A stretch of DNA of 64,000 bases from JAMXLG01 sp963818925 (lineage in GTDB: Bacteria > Vulcanimicrobiota > Vulcanimicrobiia > Vulcanimicrobiales > Vulcanimicrobiaceae). The notes beneath the pieces are model-generated. The model saw only the letters and a program-made list of their open reading frames with translations, made no database searches and was not told the DNA's origin. A program made the position numbers and the translations under genes. This document shows positions 53,848 through 64,000 of this stretch, in pieces. The DNA lies in NCBI GenBank assembly GCA_963818925.1, contig CAWFTN010000001.1:2418001-2482000 (forward strand), given 5' to 3'. Position 1 is the first letter of the stretch; each line of letters opens with the position of its first letter.

Positions 53848-55883
53848 TCATGCGAGACTCATCGGCGTTCGTCTCCTTGGACGGTGCGAGCGGCGCATCG
53901 GAGACCGCCTCGTGCCCGCGCTCCCAACGCAAAAGGCACGCGCACTGCTCGCATACCTCATCGCGAATCGCGGGCGCGATATCGCGCGCGAACGCCTTCT
54001 CGACCTGCTTTGGAGTGAAGCCGATCCCGACCGCGCGCGCGAAGGATTGCGCACGGCGCTTTCGTCGATTCGTCGCGCGGTGCGGAGGGTGCATGACGGC
54101 GCCGACGACGTGTTCTACGCCAATAAGGCGGTCGTGCGTTGGATCGCAACGACCGACTACGACGCGGACCGCTTTGCATCGCTTGCAACGAGCGAAGACG
54201 CGAGGACGCAACACGAGGCGCTCGCGCTGTACGTGGGCGATTTCCTCGAAGGCAATTACGAAGAGTGGCCGTCCGCGGAGCGCGAGCGGCTTGCCGGCAT
54301 ATATGAACATCTTCTCGCGCGCGTCGTCCGCTGGACGCGCGATCCGACGGCCGCGCGATTGCTGCTCGATCGAAATCCGTACGACGAAACGGCATACCTG
54401 GTGTTGATCGAGGCCGAAACGCGCGCGAAAAGGCCGTCTGCTGCAAGACTATTGCTAGAAAAATACCGCGCTGCGATGTCGGAGCTCGGCAATGCGCCCT
54501 CGCCCGCGCTCGAAGAACAGTTACACGCTTCTGCGGACGACGCATTGACGGCCGCGACTCCGTTACCGGCTACATTGAGCGGTTTTATCGGTCGCACGAC
54601 TGAAATTGCCGGCGTCAAAGCGCTGTTAACGCGTGCACGCCTTCTTAGGATTGTCGGACGGGGTGGAATCGGGAAGACGCGCCTCGCGCTCGCCGCTGCC
54701 ACGGACGTCGCTCCGGCATTCACCGAAGGCGTATCGTTCGTCGATCTTGCAGCAATCGCGGATCCGGCGTACATCGACTCGTCGATTGCTACGGCCGTCC
54801 TCGGCAAGATGCCCGCGTCGCTGGAACGCTCGAGCCTCGACATGCTCACCATGGAATTGGGTCGCGTCGCGTTCTGGTCGTCTTAGACAACTGCGAGCAT
54901 CTGATGCCGGCGAGTCGATACGATTGAAACAATCCTGCAGCGGTGTCCACGTATCGCGCTTCTTGCCACGTCCCGAGAACCGTTATCGATCGACGGCGAA
55001 GAGTTGCTTCGACTCTCCCCGTTGCCGGGTTCCGGCGCGACAGCTCTCTTTTGTCGAGCGCGCGCACGCACGCGACAAGCAATTTCATTTGGACGGCAGC
55101 AAGGTTGCCGATGTCGCTGCGATCTGCCGGCGTGTCGACGGCATTCCCCTCGCAATCGAACTTGCGGCATCGCGTGTCAATGCATTGAGCGTCAAAGCGC
55201 TCCGGGCGAAGCTCGACGAGCAATTCGACATTCTCACGTCTGCGCGTGCGACTGCATTTCCACGACATAAGACCGTACGCGCATTGATCGACTGGAGCTA
55301 CGAGCTGCTCGACGAGCCGGAACAGAGGCTACTGCGAACGATCGCGGCCTTCGTCGGCGGGTTTACGCTTGAAGCACTTACCGCGGTCTTCGATGAAACG
55401 GCATCCGAAAGCCGCGTACTCGACCTCTTGTCATCGCTCGTCGCAAAGTCGCTTGTGTTGTTCACGCCGGGCGCCGGCAACGACCGTCTCTGGGCGAACC
55501 TTCATTTCCGATCGCGCGTGCGCACGAAGCGCTAGCGATTTTCCAGCGCCGCAAAGACGTCGCAAAGGAATCGAACGTTCTCGCGAACCTCGCGGGCTAC
55601 CACATCGCTCTGGACGAGCTCGATTCGGCAAAGTCGTTTGCCCGGCGCGCAATCACCTTGGCCAAGGAGAGCGAAAGCTTTGTGGATGCGACGAACGCAG
55701 CGCTTCATCTGGGTGCCATGCGGCGATCGAGCGATGGAGATTCTGCAAAAGCGATTCGATGAACAGAAGCTTAGGGCATTGCAGGCAGACGGCGCCGGAC
55801 TTTCGGATGACGAAGGTTTTTCGTTAGCCGCAGATGTCGTAGCGCCGCCACCCGAGCGCGCGAATCAGAAATTTACGTCGTAG
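53848..55883 (+). pseudogene. Decayed BTAD/NB-ARC (SARP-like) transcriptional regulator with several frameshifts
   Basis: Homology is continuous but the frame breaks repeatedly. A near-start block encodes IGVRLLGRCERRIGDRL-PALPTQKARALLAYL, the DNA-binding start of SARP/BTAD proteins, followed by the BTAD helical region to about 54550 and an NB-ARC-like ATPase with P-loop GRGGIGKTRL (about 54665). Frames then change near 54865 (LVVLDNCEHL), 54925 (TILQRCPRIALLATSREPL), 55050 (VERAHARDKQF), 55500 and 55760, ending with TPR-like and EGFSLAAD tail remnants. The start codon frame is also broken near 53850. The gene is dead unless these are sequencing errors. Confidence 0.8.
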
Positions 55884-56272
55884 AGGTACGAACCGCTAAC
55901 CGGCGTGCAATGTGCAACTTCCGCCGTAAAGCGCGTCAAGTGCGCCGACCGAAGGGCCGCAGCATCAAGCCACGCGTTGCCGCTGCTGGAGAACAACTGC
56001 GCGTTCGCGACGGTTCCGGAAGCGGTGAGGTCGAGACGAATTTGCGTCGTACCCGACGCGCCTTCTTCTGCGGCGACTGTCGGCATTTCGAAATAGGCCT
56101 GACCGTCGACGGTGGCCGGGACGTCGCAACCCTCTGGCGGCGCCGCAATTGCCGTGGCTTGGCCGGCATAGGGCCATAGCATCACCGATACCGGTCGGGT
56201 GCCGGCCTGGGCGACGCCCCCGCACGCCAGCAAAACGGCGACGACGCCGGCGATAGAGAATGTGCGTTTCAT
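55865..56272 (-). CDS. Secreted TonB C-terminal-domain-like protein
   Basis: A 135-residue protein with a signal peptide (to about residue 23) and a compact domain (from TQIRLDLTASGTVANAQLFSS to SGSYLYDVNF) with the pattern of TonB_C/energy transducer C-terminal domains. There the first strand pairs with a receptor's TonB box. It lacks a membrane anchor, so it would be a free periplasmic partner rather than a true TonB. An excellent Shine-Dalgarno AAAGGAGG precedes the ATG. It overlaps the pseudogene tail by 19 bases. Confidence 0.72.
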   Translation of the reverse strand: MKRTFSIAGVVAVLLACGGVAQAGTRPVSVMLWPYAGQATAIAAPPEGCDVPATVDGQAYFEMPTVAAEEGASGTTQIRLDLTASGTVANAQLFSSSGNAWLDAAALRSAHLTRFTAEVAHCTPVSGSYLYDVNF

Positions 56273-56387
56273 ACGTGTCCTCCTTTGAAGGGATCGATGC
56301 GCACTCCGCGCATGCGATGATCCAGAGATACGTCCGCCTCAAAAACGCAGCATAAATGATCCGTAAAAACCGGAGCGAGGTCACGTC

Positions 56388-56825
56388 ATGATCGACACAA
56401 CGCTTCAGGAACTCCAATCAACGCTCGACGGTTTGAGTACAGCATGGAAGGACGGCGACGGCATTGCGTTCGCCGGCTGCTGCACGGAGGACGTAGACTT
56501 CATCAATATCCTCGGCATGCATGTAAAAGGCCGACCGGCGGTCGCCGAGTTGCACAATACAATCTTTCGCGGTCCTTACAAGGACAGCACGGTCAAGTTC
56601 ACGATCGAGAGCGCCCGAACGATCGCGCCGGATGCCGTTCTCGTCATCGCTCCGGCGCACGTCGACATACCCGCAGGTCCCGTCAAGGGCATCGTGTCGA
56701 CCGTCGCCAGCATTCTCCTCACGCGCGACGGCACGCGATGGTACATCGCAAATTTTCACAACACGAGACGCGAAGCCACGCAAGGAGATCACCTCGCCAT
56801 CATGCGAGATGCCGTTAAGGATTAA
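56388..56825 (+). CDS. SnoaL/NTF2-like small protein (DUF4440/SgcJ-EcaC type)
   Basis: A 145-residue cone-shaped alpha+beta (NTF2-like) protein: N-terminal helix with STAWKDGDGIAFAGCCTEDVDFINILGMHVKGRPAV, then paired strands and FHNTRRE near the end. The fold is shared by SnoaL cyclases, ketosteroid-isomerase-like enzymes and binding-only proteins, so activity is unknown. Cytosolic. A GGAGCGAGG site lies upstream. It stands between the TonB_C-like gene and the flagellar rod genes. Confidence 0.82.
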   Translation: MIDTTLQELQSTLDGLSTAWKDGDGIAFAGCCTEDVDFINILGMHVKGRPAVAELHNTIFRGPYKDSTVKFTIESARTIAPDAVLVIAPAHVDIPAGPVKGIVSTVASILLTRDGTRWYIANFHNTRREATQGDHLAIMRDAVKD

Positions 56826-56885
56826 GACCTTCCGTTTGAAACGAGGCCGACTCGCCTTCGCAAAACGAGCTTGACGTGCGATGCG

Positions 56886-56927
56886 GTCCTTCGACTGCGC
56901 GCCTTCGACGCTTCGCTCAAGATGACG
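56886..56927 (-). repeat. Dispersed intergenic repeat, copy 3 (reverse orientation)
   Basis: On the minus strand it reads GCGTCATCTTGAGCGAAGCGTCGAAGG then CGCGCAGTCGAAGGAC, the same two end blocks as the copies at 33472 and 44898. It lies between the SnoaL-like gene and the end of flgG, again between converging gene ends. Confidence 0.7.
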
Positions 56928-57656
56928 CTAGCCTCTTTGCAAGTTGTTTGCAATTCGCAGCATCTCGTCCGCAGCCTGAACGCCCTTTGCGTTTGCTTCG
57001 TAGGCGCGTTGTGCGGTGAGGATTTGCATCATGGACTCGACGATCGAGACGTTCGACTCTTCGAGCATCCCGAAACGAATCTGCACAGCGCCGTGTGTAC
57101 TGGGATGAAGTAAATGTGGCGGACCGGAGCGTGGGTTTGCGACGAAGAGCGTTCCACCGATGCTCTCCAGACGTTCGGGCGCGGCAAACGATGCCAGTCG
57201 AATGGTCGCGACGCGCTTCGCTACGCCGCTGGACATTGTTGCGGTAACCGTACCGTCTTCCGCAACCTTCATCGAAACGGCGTCCGGCGGAACGCGAACG
57301 CCGTCGAGCTTCCATCCGGCGGCATTGCGCAGCGTGCCGTCGGCGCCGCGTGAAAACTCGCCGTCTCGCGTATACGCGACGCGCGCTCCGTCGCGCACCA
57401 CGAAGAACCCGTTGCCGTCGATTGCGAGGTCACATGGCCCGTTGCTGCGCTCGAGCTTCCCTTGCGTGAAGACGACGTGTTGCCCGAGGGCGATCGTTCC
57501 CATCGACCGTTCTCCAGGCGCTGCTAGTGCGGCGAACTCTTCCGCCGATCCCTTGAACCCGGCGACTTCGGAGTTGGCGAGGTTGTCGGAAATTGTGTCG
57601 AGATTGCGTTGCTGCGCCGCCATACCGCTTGCGGCCGCGAAAAGTGCACGATCCAT
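56928..57656 (-). CDS. flgG: Flagellar basal-body rod protein FlgG
   Basis: A 242-residue rod/hook-family protein. The N-terminal FlgBB rod motif MAAQQRNLDTISDNLANSEVAGFKG and the C-terminal VEMM-like helix EESNVSIVESMMQILTAQRAYEANAKGVQAADEML bracket a central GNGFFVVRDG domain. Slightly shorter than the usual roughly 260 residues. It builds the distal rod. Opposite-strand neighbour of a lipoprotein gene, then flgF about 414 bases further upstream on the same strand. Confidence 0.93.
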   Translation of the reverse strand: MDRALFAAASGMAAQQRNLDTISDNLANSEVAGFKGSAEEFAALAAPGERSMGTIALGQHVVFTQGKLERSNGPCDLAIDGNGFFVVRDGARVAYTRDGEFSRGADGTLRNAAGWKLDGVRVPPDAVSMKVAEDGTVTATMSSGVAKRVATIRLASFAAPERLESIGGTLFVANPRSGPPHLLHPSTHGAVQIRFGMLEESNVSIVESMMQILTAQRAYEANAKGVQAADEMLRIANNLQRG

Positions 57657-57712
57657 GAGGCAATTCTAGGGGCCGAATGTGAACGGGCCGTGTCCGTCGT
57701 ATGGGAGAAACT

Positions 57713-58066
57713 ATGCGTAATATTGCAGCAGCTACATTGCTTCTTGCGCTCATTGCCTGCAACTCGCAGCCCTCACCCGATGAGCAACGCGAAACGACGG
57801 AACGTGCGGCGATGACGCCGTTGAAAGACCACTATCCCGACGTCGTCATGGGTTTCGATTTTCACGGGAATACGGTTGACGTTTCCGTGGACGTCAATAA
57901 CGAAATGGACCTCGACGATCCCAAAGACGCCGCGATGAAGGACGAAGCGTTGCGCCGTTGGCGGACGGCGTGGATGCAGACGCATCCCGGACAACATGGC
58001 ACGCTAACGGTGCGAGTCCTCGACTTTCGCGGTCAGCTCTCGTGGAAGGGAACCGTTCGCGCGTAA
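57713..58066 (+). CDS. Small lipoprotein of unknown function
   Basis: A 117-residue lipoprotein: the ATG at 57713 is preceded by GGGAGA, the signal peptide ends in ALIAC, and the mature part is acidic with a beta-like ending (TLTVRVLDFRGQLSWKGTVRA). The ATG at 57701 in frame is less well placed. It sits between and antisense in orientation to the two rod genes, ending 3 bases from the flgF stop. No known family. Confidence 0.68.
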   Translation: MRNIAAATLLLALIACNSQPSPDEQRETTERAAMTPLKDHYPDVVMGFDFHGNTVDVSVDVNNEMDLDDPKDAAMKDEALRRWRTAWMQTHPGQHGTLTVRVLDFRGQLSWKGTVRA

Positions 58067-58069
58067 GCA

Positions 58070-58672
58070 CTATTTGAGCCTGGCGACGTCGTTGCTCGCT
58101 TTTTGACGCGTGGCGTCAATCGCAGCGACGACTTTCTCCGCGCTTTCAAAGGATCGTTGCGCCGTGAGAATATCAACCATCTCGCCGATCGCATCGACGT
58201 TTGCCCCCTCGAGGAAACCGCTGCGAACGGAAGCGTCAGGATCGACGGGAATGCGATCGATTTCCCGTCCCGCCAGCATGACGCGTCCGCGATCGTCCAG
58301 TGCCGCGCCGTCGGGAATTCGTAGTGCACCGTGCAAGCCTATCAGCACGCGGCCGACGTCGTCGCGAAGCGTTCCGTCGCGATCACGAACGAACGCGCCG
58401 TTTCGGGTCGCGCTAATCCGTCCGCCCGCGTCGCGCATACGAAAGATGCCGCCGCCTACGATCGCGAGGTCGTAGGTCCGGCCGGTCCGCAGAAGCGCGC
58501 CGTGTTCCGCGACGGTTTGTCGTTCAATCGTGACGCCGTGCGCATCGAGAACGCCGCGAGCGACGATTTTGCGGAAACCGTTCGTCGACACGTTGGCAAG
58601 ATTGCCCGTCGCGATATCGAGTCGCGTTCGCGCCGCCGTCATGGCGCTGCCCGCCCAATCGATTCCATCCAT
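58070..58672 (-). CDS. flgF: Flagellar basal-body rod protein (FlgF-like)
   Basis: A 200-residue rod protein from the ATG at 58672 (MDGIDWAGSAMTAARTRLDIATGNLANVSTNGFRK). That region is the FlgBB rod N-motif (LDxATGNLANxxTxGF), and the C-terminal EGANVDAIGEMVDILTAQRSFESAEKVVAAIDAT is the matching helix. It is shorter than usual for FlgF and its central domain is reduced, with a GGGIFRMRDAGGR segment where FlgF has GxGFF. Proximal rod by analogy; it could equally be an FlgG-type paralogue. Divergent from the gene at 58728. Confidence 0.85.
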   Translation of the reverse strand: MDGIDWAGSAMTAARTRLDIATGNLANVSTNGFRKIVARGVLDAHGVTIERQTVAEHGALLRTGRTYDLAIVGGGIFRMRDAGGRISATRNGAFVRDRDGTLRDDVGRVLIGLHGALRIPDGAALDDRGRVMLAGREIDRIPVDPDASVRSGFLEGANVDAIGEMVDILTAQRSFESAEKVVAAIDATRQKASNDVARLK

Positions 58673-58727
58673 GGCTGCATGGTAGGCATACGATGTGACC
58701 GAGGCATGGCCAACGAATGGAGCCCGT

Positions 58728-59327
58728 ATGTCTGAGCTGTCCGAGCGGCCTCGTCGAACCGGGGCCTTCTGGCTCGACCTCGTGGTCGCAATTAGCGCCG
58801 TCGTAATATCCGTCGTATCGCTCTTCGTCGCGCAACGCGCCGACCGAACGCAAGAACGGCTCCTCGCCGCGAGCGTCTGGCCATTTGTCGAATTCCACAC
58901 GAGTAACATCTCGCCAACGTACGAGCGCTTTGTGACCTTGTCGCTTCGCAACGCCGGGGTCGGGCCCGCGCGTATTCGCTGGATGACGGTTGAATATCGG
59001 AAAAGGCCGATTGCGAACCCGCGGGATCTCTTGTCGGACTGCTGTGATCCCAAGCCACCCCATGCGTTAGCGAAAACGCTCATAACGAGCAGCGTCGTGC
59101 ACTCGGTACTCGTGCCCCGCGAGACCCGCGATTTCATACTCGTTCGGCCGAACGCGAAAGATAAAATCGCCTACGATGCATTCGATCACTTGCGCCGCAG
59201 CCTGCACATCCGCGCGTGTTACTGTTCCGTGCTCGGCGACTGCTGGATCATGGACAACCTGGCTGACGGCGATCCGAAAACGGTTTCGAACTGCAGTCAA
59301 CCACGCGAAACGCTTTTTCAAAGCTAA
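58728..59327 (+). CDS. Membrane-anchored protein of unknown function
   Basis: A 199-residue protein with one clear membrane helix (about residues 17-39). The ATG at 58728 follows GGAGCCC and avoids the longer GTG reading. The remaining domain carries cysteines (LLSDCCDPKPP and RACYCSVLGDCWIMDN) that could form disulphides or bind metal outside. Not recognised as a family. It is divergent from flgF and upstream of the DUF1326 gene on the same strand. Confidence 0.6.
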   Translation: MSELSERPRRTGAFWLDLVVAISAVVISVVSLFVAQRADRTQERLLAASVWPFVEFHTSNISPTYERFVTLSLRNAGVGPARIRWMTVEYRKRPIANPRDLLSDCCDPKPPHALAKTLITSSVVHSVLVPRETRDFILVRPNAKDKIAYDAFDHLRRSLHIRACYCSVLGDCWIMDNLADGDPKTVSNCSQPRETLFQS

Positions 59328-59432
59328 CTATCCGAACTACGCACGATTCGTCGCTTGAGCGCTATTCTTTAACTTGGGTCATGATAATGTGAGCACAGGG
59401 CGCACTTTCGCACACGCGGAGGTTTTATTGGT

Positions 59433-60098
59433 ATGTCGTCTGTGCAGCAACCGTCGGTTTCGGACAGGTCACTGGCCGAGCGGTACATTTATTTCTTGCA
59501 GGGGACGCTGCTCGAAGCGTGTTCCTGCGACATCCTGTGTCCGTGTTGGGTGGGCGAGGATCCCGACACGGGCGATTGCAAAGCGTTCGTCGCCTATCAT
59601 TTCGATAAGGGAGAGATCAACGGCGTCGACGTGAGCGGACTTTCAATGGTCAACGTCGCGCGGCTCCCGGGTAACGTGTTGACGCCGCACAGTTGGAAGA
59701 TTTTGCTTCTCATCGATGACAAGGCGACCGACGAGCAAGTCAATGCGCTTCTCGCCGCGTACGGCGGCAAACTTGGCGGCCCGCTCGCTGATCTCTCGCA
59801 GCTCGTCGACGAAGTGGTCGGCGTTGAACGCGTGCCCATCGCGCACGAAGTCCGCGGCGGATCGGGTACGCTTCAAGTCGGCGACTGGGTTTCCGCCGAA
59901 ATGCAACCGTACCGCGGGCCCGACGGTACGCCGACGACGTTGCGCGATTCGATTTTCTCTAACATTCCCGGTTCGCCGGCGTACGTCGCAAAGGCATCGT
60001 TCAATCGCGTCGACATTCCCAAATACGGGATCAAATGGGAGTTCGTCGGGAAAAACGCGATTCAAGGCGACTATACGATCGTTCACACTGAAGCCTGA
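59433..60098 (+). CDS. DUF1326-family cysteine-rich protein
   Basis: A 221-residue cytosolic protein with the DUF1326 start: GTLLEACSCDILCPCWVGE (Cys 30, 32, 36, 38) and a further Cys at 49, a likely metal or cofactor site. The rest is a beta-rich domain with a HEVRGGSGTLQVGDW segment. GGAGG precedes the ATG at a long spacing. It lies 5 bases ahead of a DUF2182 membrane protein on the same strand, a known pairing, so the two probably act as one unit, perhaps on a metal. Function not established. Confidence 0.85.
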   Translation: MSSVQQPSVSDRSLAERYIYFLQGTLLEACSCDILCPCWVGEDPDTGDCKAFVAYHFDKGEINGVDVSGLSMVNVARLPGNVLTPHSWKILLLIDDKATDEQVNALLAAYGGKLGGPLADLSQLVDEVVGVERVPIAHEVRGGSGTLQVGDWVSAEMQPYRGPDGTPTTLRDSIFSNIPGSPAYVAKASFNRVDIPKYGIKWEFVGKNAIQGDYTIVHTEA

Positions 60099-60103
60099 GG
60101 CGC

Positions 60104-60883
60104 GTGCAGTCCGCTCGCCGGCCGCAATTCCCGCTCGCTCTTGCGACCGCGATCGTCGTTGCATGGAGCATCGCGGCGTATGCACAGTTCAGCGGCTCAG
60201 CATATCTGCTGCATCATGACACATTGATCGAGCGCGGTCCGCCCATCGGGATCGCGCTCCTTCTCTTTACGTTCGCGTGGAGCGTGATGATCGGCGCTAT
60301 GATGTTGCCGTCGAGCCTTCCGCTGGTTCAGCTTTTTACCGTCGTTTCAGCGAATCAAGCGAAGCCGCGAAGTGCGCTCGGCGCGTTCATACTCGGGTAC
60401 GCGCTCGTGTGGTTTGCGTTCGGGCTTGCTGCGTTCGCCGGCGACGTCATGTTGCATCGTATCGTCGATGCAACACCATGGTTGCTGCAGCGGCCGTGGT
60501 TCATTGCGGGCGGCGTGCTCGCCGCGGCGGGGATCTTCCAGTTCACGCCGCTCAAGGACCAATGTTTACGCGCGTGCCGTCTGCCCGCGATGTTCTTGAT
60601 GCACCATTACCGTCGGGGAACGCGTGCGGCATTCGAACTGGGATGTCGTCACGGGCTCTTCTGCGCCGGATGTTGTTGGGCGCTGATGCTCGTTGCGTTT
60701 GCGGCCGGGTTCGCGAGTCTGTGGTGGATGGTGGCGCTCACCGCGCTGATGACCTATGAAAAGACGTCACCGCGCGGGCTGCGAGCCGTCCCGGTTGCGG
60801 GTGCGGTCTTCCTCGTTTGGAGTGCGCTCGTGTTGCTACATCCCGCATGGCTCCCGCCCGCATTCGCGGGAAGCGAACATTAG
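60104..60883 (+). CDS. DUF2182-family metal-binding-type integral membrane protein
   Basis: A 259-residue protein with about six hydrophobic helices. The AWSVMIGAMMLPSSLP segment (residues 58-73) and paired cysteines in TPLKDQCLRACRLP (C154, C158) are typical of DUF2182. A second cluster sits in LGCRHGLFCAGCCWALM (C181, C187, C190, C191). The Cys/His pattern suggests a metal is bound in the membrane. It follows the DUF1326 gene by 5 bases and starts at a GTG. Convergent with the CheR-like gene. Confidence 0.86.
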   Translation: MQSARRPQFPLALATAIVVAWSIAAYAQFSGSAYLLHHDTLIERGPPIGIALLLFTFAWSVMIGAMMLPSSLPLVQLFTVVSANQAKPRSALGAFILGYALVWFAFGLAAFAGDVMLHRIVDATPWLLQRPWFIAGGVLAAAGIFQFTPLKDQCLRACRLPAMFLMHHYRRGTRAAFELGCRHGLFCAGCCWALMLVAFAAGFASLWWMVALTALMTYEKTSPRGLRAVPVAGAVFLVWSALVLLHPAWLPPAFAGSEH

Positions 60884-60896
60884 GCGCTAAATCGAT

Positions 60897-61753
60897 CTAT
60901 CGCATTCGCCGGAAGATCGGGTGATCGGGGACGACCTGGCGGAACGCCCGTTCGTGCACCGTATTAGCGAGCGACTCATGCTGTCCGAGGCCTAAGAACC
61001 CGAGATGCATCAGACTGTCGAAGAACAGTTTGTGCAAACGGTACTGCACCGCGCCGTTGAAGAACGGAAGCAGACCGCGCGCGACGATCGCGTGGAACTC
61101 GTTGATCGAGCCGTCTTCCACCGGATTGTGACGTGCGAACATCACGCTCGCGCGCAACTCTTCCACCGGCGTTGCATATGCTTCATGGATGTCAAAGTAG
61201 CGGGAGAGTGGATCGATGATGCCCGCGCGACGCGCGAGCGCCGTGAAGTCCGGCTCCGAACGATGCTCGTAGAAGCCTGCCTTCGCCACCGCGGTCGTGA
61301 CGTCGTTGACGCACGTCGCGTAGATGATCGTCTTCTCCAGTAAGCCGTTCGCTTTCAGAATCGCCGCCACGCTATAGGCGTCCGCGCCCGTTCCGCTGCC
61401 CGGCACCCAGATACGGATGAACGAGTACGTTTGCAGCAGCGGCACGACGTTGGTAGCGAACGCCTGCAAGAACAACGGATCGTGGAAGAGCTGTGACGTG
61501 CCGCCGCTCATCGATACGAGGAACGTTGCGAGCGCGCGTTCGTCGTGCAAGAGGCGGTCTTGCAGCCCGGAGATCGTCGCAATATTCTCGGATCGCATTG
61601 CATCGGCAATGCGCCGGCGAAGCGCAGACTGGTTGTAGTTGCGAAAATCGTACCCGCCGTAACGCACAAGCGCGTCCAAGAAGAGCTGCAGCTCAATGTC
61701 TGCAAGCTCTTCCCGGCGGAGATTCAACGCCGGTAGGGCGGCGTCAATCGCTT

Positions 61754-61769
<16 letters not shown>
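60897..61769 (-). CDS. Divergent CheR-type methyltransferase, probably catalytically altered
   Basis: A 290-residue protein with CheR layout: N-terminal helical domain, then a methyltransferase core. Key sites differ from active CheR. GGTSQLFHDP replaces the usual NxTxFFRxP, WVPGSGTGADAYSVA replaces WxAGCxTGEEPYS (E to A/D), ATCVND replaces ATDID, and ARGLLPFF replaces CRNVLIYF. The C-terminal LxGLGQHESL is kept. The substrate would be chemoreceptor glutamates. It overlaps the hybrid kinase by 16 bases, so they are made together; a binding or regulatory role is inferred. Confidence 0.82.

Positions 61770-64000
<2,231 letters not shown>

Overview
The window reads as chromosomal DNA of a GC-rich, diderm (outer-membrane) bacterium. 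It has an LptD/OstA-like barrel protein, two TonB-dependent receptors, a family-9 (heptosyltransferase-type) glycosyltransferase and many lipoproteins. It also has traits usually associated with Gram-positive or Terrabacteria lineages: WhiA, the order whiA-gap-pgk-tpiA, an RqcP-type S4 protein, and a decayed SARP/BTAD-type regulator. My inference is a Terrabacteria-affiliated diderm such as Candidatus Eremiobacterota (WPS-2); this is a guess from gene content, not a measurement. I recognised no tRNA, rRNA, CRISPR array, insertion sequence or prophage. Coding density is very high and no gene-free stretch exceeds about 150 bases.

Region 1 (1-19.6 kb) is a surface-polysaccharide locus. It holds dTDP-sugar synthesis (rmlA/spsI-like and rmlB), several GT2, GT4 and GT9 glycosyltransferases, three methyltransferases (one cut by the window edge), two very large multi-membrane proteins with big extracytoplasmic parts, a MurJ-family flippase, a WbaP-type initiating sugar transferase, and secreted accessory proteins including a PQQ-type beta-propeller lipoprotein. 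A lipid-linked oligosaccharide is probably started by the sugar transferase, extended by the GTs, flipped and finished outside.

Region 2 (19.5-28.9 kb) mixes nucleoside salvage (deoB, deoA), an outer-membrane LptD/OstA-like protein with a translationally coupled secreted partner, a polyprenyl-phosphate GT2, an O-antigen ligase-like protein and an MptB-like GT-C enzyme. Region 3 (28.9-44.9 kb) is housekeeping: mfd, a parvulin foldase lipoprotein, a MazG fusion, a hotdog protein, a glycosidase-like secreted protein, a MATE exporter, then rqcP-whiA-gap-pgk-tpiA-gpmI-punA, a tightly packed lower-glycolysis operon.

Region 4 (44.9-64 kb) holds two head-to-head TonB-dependent receptors whose start codons lie one base apart, a PMT-like glycosyltransferase, a secreted protein with an HEIIE motif, and a scattered flagellar rod module (fliA-type sigma factor preceded by an unrecognised 56-residue rod-binding-like ORF, flgG and flgF). 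It continues with a heavily frameshifted BTAD/NB-ARC regulator pseudogene, a DUF1326-DUF2182 cysteine-rich pair, and a degenerate CheR overlapping a hybrid histidine kinase with three receiver domains that runs off the window. A small family of dispersed intergenic repeats (three copies) sits at the 3' ends of genes.
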